Counted from the first letter of the stretch, positions 1 through 7,442 are shown. The stretch: 37,320 nucleotides of DNA from Flavobacterium sp. A45 (GCF_002001005.1 NZ_MUNX01000031.1:1-37320), one strand, 5' to 3'. A program made the numbers and translations. The notes: generated by a model not told the origin, from the letters alone.

Positions 1-126
1 GTCGATTTTAGTATTCCACATTTCTTTATACGCTGATAAAACAGCTGCTTTTTCAGGGGAATTAGGTGCGTATCCTTTTACGGGTTCGTTTACCGCTGTA
101 GGTACATTGAAAAATCCTTTTAGCAT
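1..126 (-). CDS. pruA: L-glutamate gamma-semialdehyde (1-pyrroline-5-carboxylate) dehydrogenase, N-terminal fragment
   Basis: Only the first 42 codons are in the window; the gene runs off the left edge. The visible N-terminus begins MLKGFFNVPTAVNEPVK and continues with YAPNSPEK and a KEMWN segment. This matches the N-terminus I recall for Bacteroidota PruA proteins (GFF-VP-AVNEPVK-YAPGSPE). PruA oxidises glutamate semialdehyde to glutamate with NAD+ in proline breakdown and is cytoplasmic. The ATG at 126 is preceded by an AT-rich leader and a TAnnTTTG box at 167-174. The catalytic Cys and Glu lie outside the window, so the call rests on the N-terminal signature alone. Confidence 0.8.
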   Translation of the reverse strand, partial: MLKGFFNVPTAVNEPVKGYAPNSPEKAAVLSAYKEMWNTKID

Positions 127-166
127 ATCTTTATTATTAAATATTAAACGATTAAATAATTTGATG

Positions 167-174
167 CAAAAGTA
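167..174 (-). promoter_or_regulatory. Putative -7 promoter element for pruA
   Basis: On the minus strand the sequence reads TACTTTTG, an exact TAnnTTTG Bacteroidota -7 box, about 40 nt upstream of the pruA ATG. A TTTG lies upstream, but with a 23-nt spacer that is slightly longer than usual. Confidence 0.5.
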
Positions 175-222
175 CAAAGGAAAGATTTAAATCATGACAA
201 AAATATCATAATTAAAGTCAAA

Positions 223-609
223 TTAATTCAATGCAAAAGGGGCGCACATTCTAAAGGTAGGTACGATAACTCTAAAAGACTTGGTAGAAGTGAAGTTAAT
301 CATGTTGAAATATCCTTTCATTGCACCATAAGGAGATGATAATAAACAACCTGAACTGTAGGTATGTTGTTCTCCCGGTTTCAAAACGGGTTTTTTTCCG
401 ATAACACCTTCTCCATCTACATATTCTAAATCATTCAAAGAATCGTAGATTTCCCAATGGCGTGAAGTCAATTGAACAGAGTCTTTACTGTGGTTTTCGA
501 TGGTAATTTCATAACTAAAGGCAAAATGAATCTTGTAGTTTTTGAAGTACGTTCCCTCAAAACTAGTCAATACCGAAATTTTAATGCCTCTTGTTATTTG
601 TGAAACCAT
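223..609 (-). CDS. apaG: ApaG family protein (DUF525)
   Basis: This 128-residue protein is a single ApaG domain with an immunoglobulin/fibronectin-like fold. Visible family features are HWEIYDS near residue 47, the GEGVIGKKPVLKPGE segment in the middle, and YSSGCLLSSPYGAMKGYF, in the usual order G-x-GV-G-x-P-x-L-x-PGE. Length matches the family. ApaG proteins are linked to cobalt/magnesium resistance and to the apaH diadenosine tetraphosphate system in proteobacteria; their biochemical role in Bacteroidota is not established. The gene sits between the Plug gene and pruA on the same strand, with about 80 nt upstream carrying its own -7-like box, so it may be transcribed separately. Confidence 0.92.
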   Translation of the reverse strand: MVSQITRGIKISVLTSFEGTYFKNYKIHFAFSYEITIENHSKDSVQLTSRHWEIYDSLNDLEYVDGEGVIGKKPVLKPGEQHTYSSGCLLSSPYGAMKGYFNMINFTSTKSFRVIVPTFRMCAPFALN

Positions 610-640
610 GTTAATGAGCTAATTAAGTGCTGTATGGTGA

Positions 641-648
641 CAAATCTA
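641..648 (-). promoter_or_regulatory. Putative -7 promoter element for apaG
   Basis: The minus strand reads TAGATTTG (exact TAnnTTTG) 31 nt upstream of the apaG start. No well-spaced TTTG -33 box is evident. Confidence 0.4.
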
Positions 649-689
649 CGAAAAAAATGAATATTTTATTTAAAAATTTTCAAAGTTTT

Positions 690-1940
690 CTAATTTGTTA
701 TGTTTAATGAATTGGAGGTTCCTTTACCTATGACTTTTTCATATCGATCGGCGCTTCCTTTGTAATAAACCAATACAGTATATTCATTTTCAGTTTGGTA
801 AAAATTACCATCAATAGCATTCTCTTGATCGATAATTCCTTTGCTGTCTACTGTCAGGTATTGGTAGTTTGTAAATCCTTGTTTGATCAAAATCGCTTTT
901 TCATAAAGACCATTTTTAGAATTAAAATCCATTTTGTTTTCTGGAGTCAAGCTGTAATTATTGAACATTCCAACTATATAAATAGAAGAACTTGGATTAG
1001 CCAAAGGTGATGAAAGGCTGAAATACACCCAAGAATAATCAGCTTCGATTATGTTGTTTTCACCGTCTAGTTTTCGGATGGAAAAATTTCCGTTAAGGTC
1101 TGAAAAGTTAGTATAAGGAAAATTTGATTTATCATTATTAGTGTATAAATGAGTATTGTAGATGCCATTCTCGGAGCTGACAAAACTTACATAGTTATTG
1201 GCATTCTTGATGTCTTTGGAATCAAAATTCAAAAATTCATTTCCAGCCCAAAACTGTGTTTCTTGGTCGTATTTATAAACAAAATTATTACTGACAGTGT
1301 ATTGTGGAGGAATATTTTTTATTGCAGTATTGAATTTTCCATTTTGAAGTAAAAGCACTTTAAGATTTTGCATTGGGTTTTGAAATAAAATTTGATCTCC
1401 CGTTTTGATTTCAAAATCTAAATTATGTTTTGAATAAATATTTTTGACAGTTCGGGGTCTTTTAATTTTTAGAGGTACTGAAACCAAGTCTTCATATAGA
1501 ATGAAATACCTTTTCATCACAACTTCTTTGTCCGAATTTAAAATGGTGAGCACATAATTACCGCTTAAGAGTATTTTAGTGTAATTGTTGGGAAGGGATA
1601 ATTTATAATGGGTAAAAATCTGTAACGTATTGAAAGAGTTTACATATTCCTGAATTTTTTGACCGTCAAAACCAGAAAGGTATTCGCTTTTTGGAATGTC
1701 TGTTGGAACCCAATTGTAATCACAGTGTTTGATTTCGTAATAGTAGTCGGCTTCGTTTCCAAATAAATCATCAAATTGAAGTTCAAATTGTTCTCCCAAT
1801 CTAAATATGGGAATAACGTTTTGATTACTCTGAACAAAAGAAACCGTTTTGATGTTATAAGGAGGTGCTATTTCAGTCTCAATCTGGGCGGTAAGTGTTA
1901 GGCAAAAGAATGAAAGAAGTAAAACGGCTATTGATTTCAT
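690..1940 (-). CDS. Type IX secretion system Plug protein (DUF5103 family)
   Basis: The 416-residue protein starts with a signal peptide (MKSIAVLLLSFFCLTLTAQ) and is then soluble. It has the DUF5103 layout: an N-terminal beta domain with HCDYNWVPTDIPKSEYLSGF near residues 71-90, a YFILYED segment near 145, and a C-terminal IYIVGMFNNYSLTPENKM segment near 320-340. The family includes the Plug protein found in the SprA translocon of the Flavobacterium johnsoniae T9SS, where it seals the periplasmic end of the empty outer-membrane channel. It is therefore predicted to be periplasmic and SprA-associated. No other T9SS gene is nearby. The family identification is from recognised sequence pattern, not a search. 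Confidence 0.85.
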   Translation of the reverse strand: MKSIAVLLLSFFCLTLTAQIETEIAPPYNIKTVSFVQSNQNVIPIFRLGEQFELQFDDLFGNEADYYYEIKHCDYNWVPTDIPKSEYLSGFDGQKIQEYVNSFNTLQIFTHYKLSLPNNYTKILLSGNYVLTILNSDKEVVMKRYFILYEDLVSVPLKIKRPRTVKNIYSKHNLDFEIKTGDQILFQNPMQNLKVLLLQNGKFNTAIKNIPPQYTVSNNFVYKYDQETQFWAGNEFLNFDSKDIKNANNYVSFVSSENGIYNTHLYTNNDKSNFPYTNFSDLNGNFSIRKLDGENNIIEADYSWVYFSLSSPLANPSSSIYIVGMFNNYSLTPENKMDFNSKNGLYEKAILIKQGFTNYQYLTVDSKGIIDQENAIDGNFYQTENEYTVLVYYKGSADRYEKVIGKGTSNSLNITN

Positions 1941-2035
1941 TATTGGTGATGGTTCATGAATTGTAAATATACAAATTAACGGAAATTATAATGATATATT
2001 TGAAAGGAATGGAAATGTATGAGTTTTACAAAATG

Positions 2036-2118
2036 ACCGCAGATTCGCAGATTATTTTTTTATTTTTTTTGTCAATAAAATCTGCGGTAAAAAAATATGC
2101 ATTTATCTTCGCAGATTA
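2036..2118. repeat. CGCAGATT-unit repeat with inverted arms at the 3' end of the SNF2 gene
   Basis: Two direct units (ACCGCAGATT at 2036-2045, CGCAGATT at 2046-2053) are followed by the exact inverse of the first (AATCTGCGGT at 2079-2088) and a further direct unit at 2110-2117. The last unit overlaps the stop codon of the SNF2 gene (2116-2118). The loop is a T-rich stretch. The unit differs by one base from the CACAGATT unit at 5891-6415. Confidence 0.7.
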
Positions 2119-5028
2119 CTCCAATATAAATTCCAAATTCTCCTCAATCTCAGTGCTAATATAATTTTCATCCAAAAGGGAATCGGCTAATAGTTTTTTG
2201 CTTTCCTGCAAGCGGATGATTTTTTCTTCAACGGTATTTTTGGCGATAAACCGAATCACATTTACTTTATTCAATTGGCCAATTCGATGTGCGCGACCAA
2301 TTCCCTGTTTTTCCGAAAAAGGATTCCACCAAGGGTCCAGGAAAACAACATAAGAAGCTTTGGTGATGTTAAGTCCAACGCCACCTGCTTTCAAAGAAAT
2401 GAAAAACAACAATGGTTTTTCCTGTTCCTGAAAACGCTTGACTTGGTATTCTCTTTCTTTCAAAGGAGTTTCTCCCGTAAGTTCACAGAAATCTATTTTA
2501 TTTTCTTTGCACCAAGTTTTATAAAAATCCAAATTGGAAACAAACGAACTGAAAACAATAGTTTTTTGATTGGATTGTATCAAAGTTTCCAAATATCGGG
2601 TCACAGCAATATATTTCCCTGAATCCATTTCGGATTTCGAATCAATCATTTTAGGATGATTGCTCAACTGTCTCAAACGCATTAAGGTATTGATGATGTT
2701 GATTTTATCAACTCCAGAACCATCTGTTTTTAATAGCGAGTTTCGGGCTTTGGATTTTTCTTCTTCGTATAATTTTTCCTGTTCTGGTTCCATTTCACAA
2801 TAGAAAATCTGTTCAGAAAGTTCTGGTAAGTCTTTTAAAACCTGTTCTTTGGTACGACGTAAAATAAAAGGACTGATGAGATTTTTTAATTCCAATAAAC
2901 TGTTTTCGTCTTGCTTTTTCTCGATTGGGAATTTATAATTTTCTGCAAAAAAGGAATAGCTCCCCAATATATTTGGGTTGATGAATTGCATTTGCGACCA
3001 TAAATCATCAAGGGAGTTTTCGATCGGAGTTCCGCTCAACGATATTTTATGACTTGCTTTTACTTGATTGATTGCCTTGAAGATTTTGGAGTTCTTGTTT
3101 TTGATGTATTGACTTTCGTCCAAAATCAAATACCTGAAATTGTATTTTTCCAAAATAGAAATATCTCTCGAAACGATAGCGTAACTGGTAAAAATCAAGT
3201 CGTATTTTTCTAGTTTTTTGGAAAGCATTTTTCGGTCGTTACCAACGTATTGCACTCTTCGGAAATGCGGTGTGAATTTCCGGGCTTCATTATACCAGTT
3301 GAAAACCAAAGAGGAGGGAAGTACAATCAATGCTTTTAGATATTCTTTAGGTGTTACAATTTCGTTTCCAAACAAATCTAGCTGAACATTTTCGGCCTTT
3401 TCAAAATCCAATTGTTCTTGCACGGCAACCAATGTGGTTAAGGTTTGCAGTGTTTTTCCCAATCCCATATCATCAGCCAAGCAAGCACCCAAACCATTGT
3501 TGTAATGTTCCAAAAGCCATTTGACTCCTTCAATTTGATAAGGCCTCAATGTGGCTTTTACCAAAGGTGAAGATTGGTATTTAATATCACTTTTTAAATT
3601 TATTGAGCTTTTCAATTCTAGAATATCTTCCAAGATAGCAAAATTGCTTTTTAGCAAAGTAAGATTTCCGTTTTGGATTTTTGCCAGTTTTGCCATTGGG
3701 CCATAAAGCGTCATCCATTCAAACGGAATCAAAAAGTAGTTGCCATTAGGCAAAAGAAAGAGTCGGTTTCGGGTTTTTATGTTTTCAATAATTTCAGTGA
3801 AACTAAATTCAAATGCTTCGCAAACGACTATCATTTTGATGTCAAACCAATCGCTTTTGATTTCATTCGAGAATTGAATATTCACTTTGTGAGCGTCAAT
3901 TTTCTTGCTGTCAATTTTTAAATCTTTAATTGAAAAACCTTTAGATTTGAGAATTTCCTGATTTTCTATTGCCCATTGGACGGTTGCGAATGGATCTTGT
4001 TTTTCTTCCTTTTGCGAGAGCACAAACAAACCATTTTCAGTTTTTGATAAGCCGATTTCCAGCAATTTATTTTCAAATAATGATTCTTCGGCTGTTCTTT
4101 TATATTGAATCACTTTGATTTCATCCAAATTACGAATGTCAATTTCGGAATGGATTTTCTTGGTCTTGCTGTTGTCAAAACTAAAACCGTCATAGTCGAA
4201 TAAAAGATTGAGGAAATAGGTGTTCTTAAAAAAATCGTGTGCCAGCTGGAGTGAACAGGAAGTGATTTTGTCCTTTAGTTCTACTGCGAATCCGGTGGCT
4301 TTTATATCTGCTTTTTTTGCAATATCCTTGATGAATTTTTCGAAATAATCAGGAACCAATTTGGACGGAATCTCGACGGTTTTCTTCGTCAAAAAAGGAG
4401 TGATTTTTTTAGTGTTGATGTCTTTTATACGGTACAATTTATGATAGGCAACTAACCATCCCGGTTCGTCCAAAAGAAGAGTGATAGCGGTATTTGAAGG
4501 ATAGAATTCCGTTGTCTCGTCCTTTAAAAGTAACGTATAGGAAATTCCATTTTCGTGTTTGTCAAATTCAAGACTGGCTTCTAATGCTGGGTTTTTAGAG
4601 GCAATTCGACTAATGCGAAAATCTTTTTCTTTTCCCAGATTCAGCGAGATTGGAAAGTCACCTTGAGAAACCAAAGAGTAAAACTGGTCTAAATTAGTTT
4701 TTATAAATTGCCGAATCCCAAATTCCAGTTTGCTGTCTTTAAGTAGATCCTCAATGTTTTTGGAGGATTTACTGTTTTTGTTGAATTTCTTAAAAATTAC
4801 TTCGGGTTTTAGCGCTTCACAAAGAGATAAAACCTTTTTAGTATTTGTGTCTAAATTTTCAAAAACAACTCCAAAACTTTGAAGGACTTCGGGACTCGCT
4901 TTCTTCTCCAGATAAGTTATAGCTTCGGAATGTCCTACAACATAAGCAGTGGGAATATAGGTGTTTAGCCTTTTTTCAAAACTAATATCAAAGCAAAACT
5001 GAAAAGAATTTTTAGTTTCCAAAAGCAA
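2116..5028 (-). CDS. SNF2/RapA-family DEAD/DEAH-box ATPase (helicase-like)
   Basis: This 970-residue protein has a long N-terminal region (about 1-480) with no motif I recognise, followed by a full Swi2/Snf2 ATPase. Motif I ADDMGLGKT is near residue 515, the motif II box DESQ near 636, motif III SLSGTPIENS near 665, ILRRTKEQV near 720, and the motif VI segment GRAHRIGQ near 912. These enzymes are ATP-driven double-stranded DNA translocases that remodel protein-nucleic acid complexes; bacterial members include RapA, which recycles RNA polymerase. The start is a TTG (5028); no ATG lies early in the frame, and a second TTG two codons on is possible. The stop codon falls inside a CGCAGATT repeat. 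The target is unknown. It is flanked by repeat structures on both sides. Confidence 0.9.
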   Translation of the reverse strand: MLLETKNSFQFCFDISFEKRLNTYIPTAYVVGHSEAITYLEKKASPEVLQSFGVVFENLDTNTKKVLSLCEALKPEVIFKKFNKNSKSSKNIEDLLKDSKLEFGIRQFIKTNLDQFYSLVSQGDFPISLNLGKEKDFRISRIASKNPALEASLEFDKHENGISYTLLLKDETTEFYPSNTAITLLLDEPGWLVAYHKLYRIKDINTKKITPFLTKKTVEIPSKLVPDYFEKFIKDIAKKADIKATGFAVELKDKITSCSLQLAHDFFKNTYFLNLLFDYDGFSFDNSKTKKIHSEIDIRNLDEIKVIQYKRTAEESLFENKLLEIGLSKTENGLFVLSQKEEKQDPFATVQWAIENQEILKSKGFSIKDLKIDSKKIDAHKVNIQFSNEIKSDWFDIKMIVVCEAFEFSFTEIIENIKTRNRLFLLPNGNYFLIPFEWMTLYGPMAKLAKIQNGNLTLLKSNFAILEDILELKSSINLKSDIKYQSSPLVKATLRPYQIEGVKWLLEHYNNGLGACLADDMGLGKTLQTLTTLVAVQEQLDFEKAENVQLDLFGNEIVTPKEYLKALIVLPSSLVFNWYNEARKFTPHFRRVQYVGNDRKMLSKKLEKYDLIFTSYAIVSRDISILEKYNFRYLILDESQYIKNKNSKIFKAINQVKASHKISLSGTPIENSLDDLWSQMQFINPNILGSYSFFAENYKFPIEKKQDENSLLELKNLISPFILRRTKEQVLKDLPELSEQIFYCEMEPEQEKLYEEEKSKARNSLLKTDGSGVDKINIINTLMRLRQLSNHPKMIDSKSEMDSGKYIAVTRYLETLIQSNQKTIVFSSFVSNLDFYKTWCKENKIDFCELTGETPLKEREYQVKRFQEQEKPLLFFISLKAGGVGLNITKASYVVFLDPWWNPFSEKQGIGRAHRIGQLNKVNVIRFIAKNTVEEKIIRLQESKKLLADSLLDENYISTEIEENLEFILE

Positions 5029-5064
5029 AAGGGTATTTGATTGTTGTTAGATTCTTTAAAAGAC

Positions 5065-5112
5065 AAATTCCACAAATTTGCACATATTGATTTGTGTAAA
5101 TTTGTGGAATTT
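5065..5112. repeat. Near-perfect palindrome with 20-bp arms, related to the end of the GxxExxY element
   Basis: The left arm 5065-5084 and right arm 5093-5112 are inverse complements at 19 of 20 positions, with an 8-nt loop. The arm contains CACAAATTTGCACA, which also occurs exactly in the inverted end at 6386-6415. It lies between the methyltransferase stop and the SNF2 start. There is no clean T-tract immediately after the stem on either strand, so a plain terminator is not the best explanation, although a transcript would fold into a strong hairpin. Confidence 0.85.
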
Positions 5113-5140
5113 ATATGGTTTTTAACTTATTGTAAAATAA

Positions 5141-5896
5141 TTATTTAAAACAAACAGGAATGATTTCGCCTTTTGCCAAACAATATTTTTCTACCAATTC
5201 GGGAGCAATTTTATTGGTGTAATCTTCTTCAACTACAGTAAAACCAATGCTTCTTAGTTTGTCAAAATAATCACGGCCATAAATGCGTACGTGATCGTAT
5301 TGCCCAAATATTTTGGCACGCTCTTTTTGGTCCGTAATCGTATCGTCAGCAAAGGTTACAGCTCTATTCAAATCTTGTGGGATTTGCAAAATAGCCATTC
5401 CGCCTGGTTTTAAAACGCGATACAATTCCTGCATTGCTTTGGTATCATCCGGAATGTGTTCCAATACGTGATTGCAAAGAATAACATCATATTGATTGTC
5501 TTCAAAAGGCAAATTACAAATGTCTGCCTTTACATCCGCCAATGGTGAAAACAAATCGGTTGTGGTATAATCTAGATTTTTCTGCTTGCGGAACATTTTA
5601 TAAAAAGCCTGTTCCGGTGCAAAATGTAATACTTTCTTGGGAGCGGTAAAAAAATCGGTTTGTTCGTTTAGGTATAACCAAAGCAAACGGTGTCTCTCCA
5701 ACGAAAGCGTACTTGGTGAAAGTACATTATTGCGTTGTGTTTCGTACCCGTAAGGCAAGAACGATTTGAAACTTCTCCCGTCAATTGGATCGGTATATTT
5801 ATCTCCTTTTAATGAAAAAGCGATAAAAGGACGTGCTACATAACTTAATCGAATAAGAATGGGGCGAGGGATTGTATTGAGTATAAGTTTAAACAC
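5141..5896 (-). CDS. Class I SAM-dependent methyltransferase (Methyltransf_11 type)
   Basis: About 251 residues. With residues numbered from the alternative GTG at 5905, the SAM-binding motif I is a variant (KVLHFAPEQ, near 91-99). It is followed by DICNLPFEDNQYDVILCNHVLEHIPD, split here as DICNLPFEDN near 128 and CNHVLEHIPD near 144, then LKPGG at 165-169. These are typical of class I methyltransferases acting on small molecules or lipids; the substrate is unknown. Two GTG codons can start the frame, at 5905 and 5896; I prefer 5896 because it gives the sensible N-terminus MFKLILNTIPRP. Both lie inside the inverted end of the adjacent element, so the start codon appears to have been supplied by the repeat. 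It probably once formed an operon with map. Confidence 0.85.
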   Translation of the reverse strand: MFKLILNTIPRPILIRLSYVARPFIAFSLKGDKYTDPIDGRSFKSFLPYGYETQRNNVLSPSTLSLERHRLLWLYLNEQTDFFTAPKKVLHFAPEQAFYKMFRKQKNLDYTTTDLFSPLADVKADICNLPFEDNQYDVILCNHVLEHIPDDTKAMQELYRVLKPGGMAILQIPQDLNRAVTFADDTITDQKERAKIFGQYDHVRIYGRDYFDKLRSIGFTVVEEDYTNKIAPELVEKYCLAKGEIIPVCFK

Positions 5897-5920
5897 AGAT
5901 TTCACAGATTTTCACAGATT
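5891..5920. repeat. Inverted end (methyltransferase side) of the GxxExxY element
   Basis: This 30-bp end consists of AAACACAGATTT, then CACAGATTTT, then CACAGATT: three near-copies of CACAGATT at 9-10 bp spacing. It matches the inverse of 6386-6415 at 28 of 30 positions. It overlaps the start of the methyltransferase gene. Confidence 0.9.
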
Positions 5921-5923
5921 AAA

Positions 5924-6298
5924 TTATAGTATGATTCGTTTGTATTTCAAGCTATCTTCTCCAAAATTTATTAGTAAACCAATTTTGTTTTTTGATGCTG
6001 CAAGGTAATTAAGCGTCTGTTTTATTTCACTACTTGAGAGTTCTTGAATTGCTTTTATTTCTAAAATAATTTCTTCAAAAATCACAAAATCTGAAAAGTA
6101 ATGATGAGGCAGAATTATGTCTTTGTATGTAATATTGTATTTTTTTTCTCTTTCGAAAGGAATGTTATTTTTCCTAAACTCATATTCTAATGCATCGCCA
6201 TAAATTATTTCACTATGACCTTTGCCTAGAATTTTATGGACTTCCATACAGATTCCAATTATTTTATATGTTTCTTCCTTTAGATAAAATTCTTCCAT
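5924..6298 (-). CDS. GxxExxY family protein (PD-(D/E)XK nuclease-like)
   Basis: The 124-residue protein carries the family-defining motif G27-H-S-E30-I-I-Y33. It also has a nuclease-like arrangement: Asp70 in HHYFSDFVIF, then ILEIKA with Glu80 and Lys82 (ExK), and Gln94 in the helix IKQTLNYLAAS. The GxxExxY family is placed in the PD-(D/E)XK nuclease superfamily by profile; activity has not been established to my knowledge. ATG at 6298, full family length, no truncation, with all candidate catalytic residues present. It is the only gene inside the 525-bp repeat-bounded element and ends 3 nt from the inner edge of one end. A role in moving or maintaining the repeat is inference only. Confidence 0.85.
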   Translation of the reverse strand: MEEFYLKEETYKIIGICMEVHKILGKGHSEIIYGDALEYEFRKNNIPFEREKKYNITYKDIILPHHYFSDFVIFEEIILEIKAIQELSSSEIKQTLNYLAASKNKIGLLINFGEDSLKYKRIIL

Positions 6299-6385
6299 TT
6301 TTAATTAGCAGAAAAGATATTGGGCTTAGTTTTAATAATTGGATAATTTATGCATTAGGAAATAATTTCATTTCAATGCTATTTT

Positions 6386-6415
6386 AATCTGTGCAAATTT
6401 GTGAAATCTGTGTTT
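6386..6415. repeat. Inverted end (map side) of the GxxExxY element
   Basis: Read on the minus strand, the end is AAACACAGATTTCACA, followed by AATTTGCACAGATT. It starts one base after the map stop codon (6416-6418). It differs from the other end at two positions and shares CACAAATTTGCACA with the palindrome at 5065-5112. Confidence 0.9.
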
Positions 6416-7234
6416 TTAAACAACTAACGGCACTTTTCTAAACTCATCTTCTTCATTGCTCACGATTCCCAGTTCTTTGTAGATATAGGCAAACGTCGAT
6501 AAAATCTCAGGTTTTCCGTCAATAATGGCTACGTCGTGTTCAAAGTGGGCAGATGGTTTTCCGTCGGCAGTGGTAATTGTCCAGCCGTCTTTGTGTTGTT
6601 TGATGTTCTTGGTTCCCATATTGATCATCGGTTCAATGGCGACTACCATTCCTTCGATGAAAAGTTTACCGCGACCTCTTTTTCCGTAGTTTGGCATCTC
6701 AGGGTCTTCGTGCATTTTTTGTCCTACACCGTGACCAACCAATTCACGAACCACACCATATCCGTGTGCTTCGGTATATTTTTGGATAGCATTTCCAACA
6801 TCTTCCACGCGGTTTCCAACTCGCAATTCGCGGATTCCTACGTATAGTGATTCTTTGGTAACTTGAAGTAATTTTCTAGTTTCGGGAGCGACTTCGCCAA
6901 TTTCAAAAGAATAAGCGTGGTCTCCGTGAAATCCGTTTTTGAAAGCGCCACAGTCAACCGAAATCACATCACCGCTTTCCAACGGTTTGTTGTTTGGGAT
7001 TCCGTGTACTACTTGTGAATTTGGACTCATGCACAATGAATTCGGGAATCCATAAAGTCCTAGAAAACTTGGTACGGCACCATGATCTCTGATGAATTCT
7101 TCGGCTCTTTTGTCTAGATATAATGTTGTAACTCCTTCTTTTATTTCAGAAGCAATCATTCCTAATGTTTTTGATACGATTAACGCACTTTCTCGCATTA
7201 ATTCTATTTCCTCACGGGTTTTTTGAATAATCAT
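6416..7234 (-). CDS. map: Type I methionine aminopeptidase
   Basis: At 272 residues this is a complete M24A enzyme that removes the initiator methionine from new proteins in the cytoplasm. All five metal ligands are visible: Asp94 (VDCGAF), Asp105 (GDHAYSF), His168 (VGHGVG), Glu201 (VAIEPM) and Glu232 (HFEHDVA). The substrate-binding His77 is in VVHGIP. ATG at 7234, with TATTTTTG, an exact -7 box, 20 nt upstream. The C-terminal tail of about 20 residues after ILSTFAYIYKELG is slightly longer than in minimal type I enzymes. The stop codon directly abuts the inverted end of the GxxExxY element. Confidence 0.96.
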   Translation of the reverse strand: MIIQKTREEIELMRESALIVSKTLGMIASEIKEGVTTLYLDKRAEEFIRDHGAVPSFLGLYGFPNSLCMSPNSQVVHGIPNNKPLESGDVISVDCGAFKNGFHGDHAYSFEIGEVAPETRKLLQVTKESLYVGIRELRVGNRVEDVGNAIQKYTEAHGYGVVRELVGHGVGQKMHEDPEMPNYGKRGRGKLFIEGMVVAIEPMINMGTKNIKQHKDGWTITTADGKPSAHFEHDVAIIDGKPEILSTFAYIYKELGIVSNEEDEFRKVPLVV

Positions 7235-7254
7235 ATTTTCGAATTTTCAGAGTG

Positions 7255-7262
7255 CAAAAATA
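7255..7262 (-). promoter_or_regulatory. Putative -7 promoter element for map
   Basis: The minus strand reads TATTTTTG (exact TAnnTTTG) 20 nt upstream of the map ATG. A -33 TTTG at the expected spacing is not clear. Confidence 0.5.
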
Positions 7263-7315
7263 CACTTTTAAAATTATTTCTTTATGTGTTGGGTTTGTTT
7301 TAATTTTTCGATCAA

Positions 7316-7395
7316 AACACAAAGTTTGCAACGAAGTCTCAATAAGCAGAAAGCTTTGTGAACTTTGCGATATTCTTTGTGGACTTTGCAGTTGC
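7316..7395. repeat. CTTTGTG/ACTTTGC short-period intergenic repeat
   Basis: CTTTG starts at 7354, 7363, 7375 and 7384 (spacings 9, 12, 9), in the forms CTTTGTGAACTTTGCG and CTTTGTGGACTTTGCAG. The inverse form CACAAAGTTTGC stands upstream at 7318-7329. It lies in the gap between the divergent map and DUF445 genes. The organisation (5-nt core, 9-bp phase, opposite orientation on the other side) resembles the other intergenic repeats in the window, but the arms are the least regular. Confidence 0.5.
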
Positions 7396-7442
7396 ATTTT
7401 GAAGGATAGTCGTAAATTAGCTATGAATCAATTTATTACATT

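Larger units (their letters stand above)
5891..6415 (-). mobile_element. 525-bp inverted-repeat-bounded element carrying a GxxExxY gene
   Basis: The two 30-bp ends (5891-5920 and 6386-6415) are inverted copies identical at 28 of 30 positions. The only gene inside is the GxxExxY gene at 5924-6298. One end begins at the base after the map stop codon, the other runs into the methyltransferase start codon, so the insertion fits exactly between two genes on the same strand. The flanks do not give a convincing target duplication; both sides carry TTTAAA next to the end. Mobility is inferred from the structure. No transposase motif is present, so the element would need the GxxExxY protein or an enzyme encoded elsewhere to move. 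Confidence 0.6.

Noticed and set aside
5891..6415. Calling the GxxExxY element an insertion sequence
   Set aside because: No DDE, HUH or serine/tyrosine recombinase motif is present and no clear target duplication flanks it; described instead as a repeat-bounded element of unknown mechanism.
7212..7397. 61-codon minus-strand frame across the map promoter region
   Set aside because: It overlaps the map start and the short-period repeat; composition is low complexity with no family resemblance.
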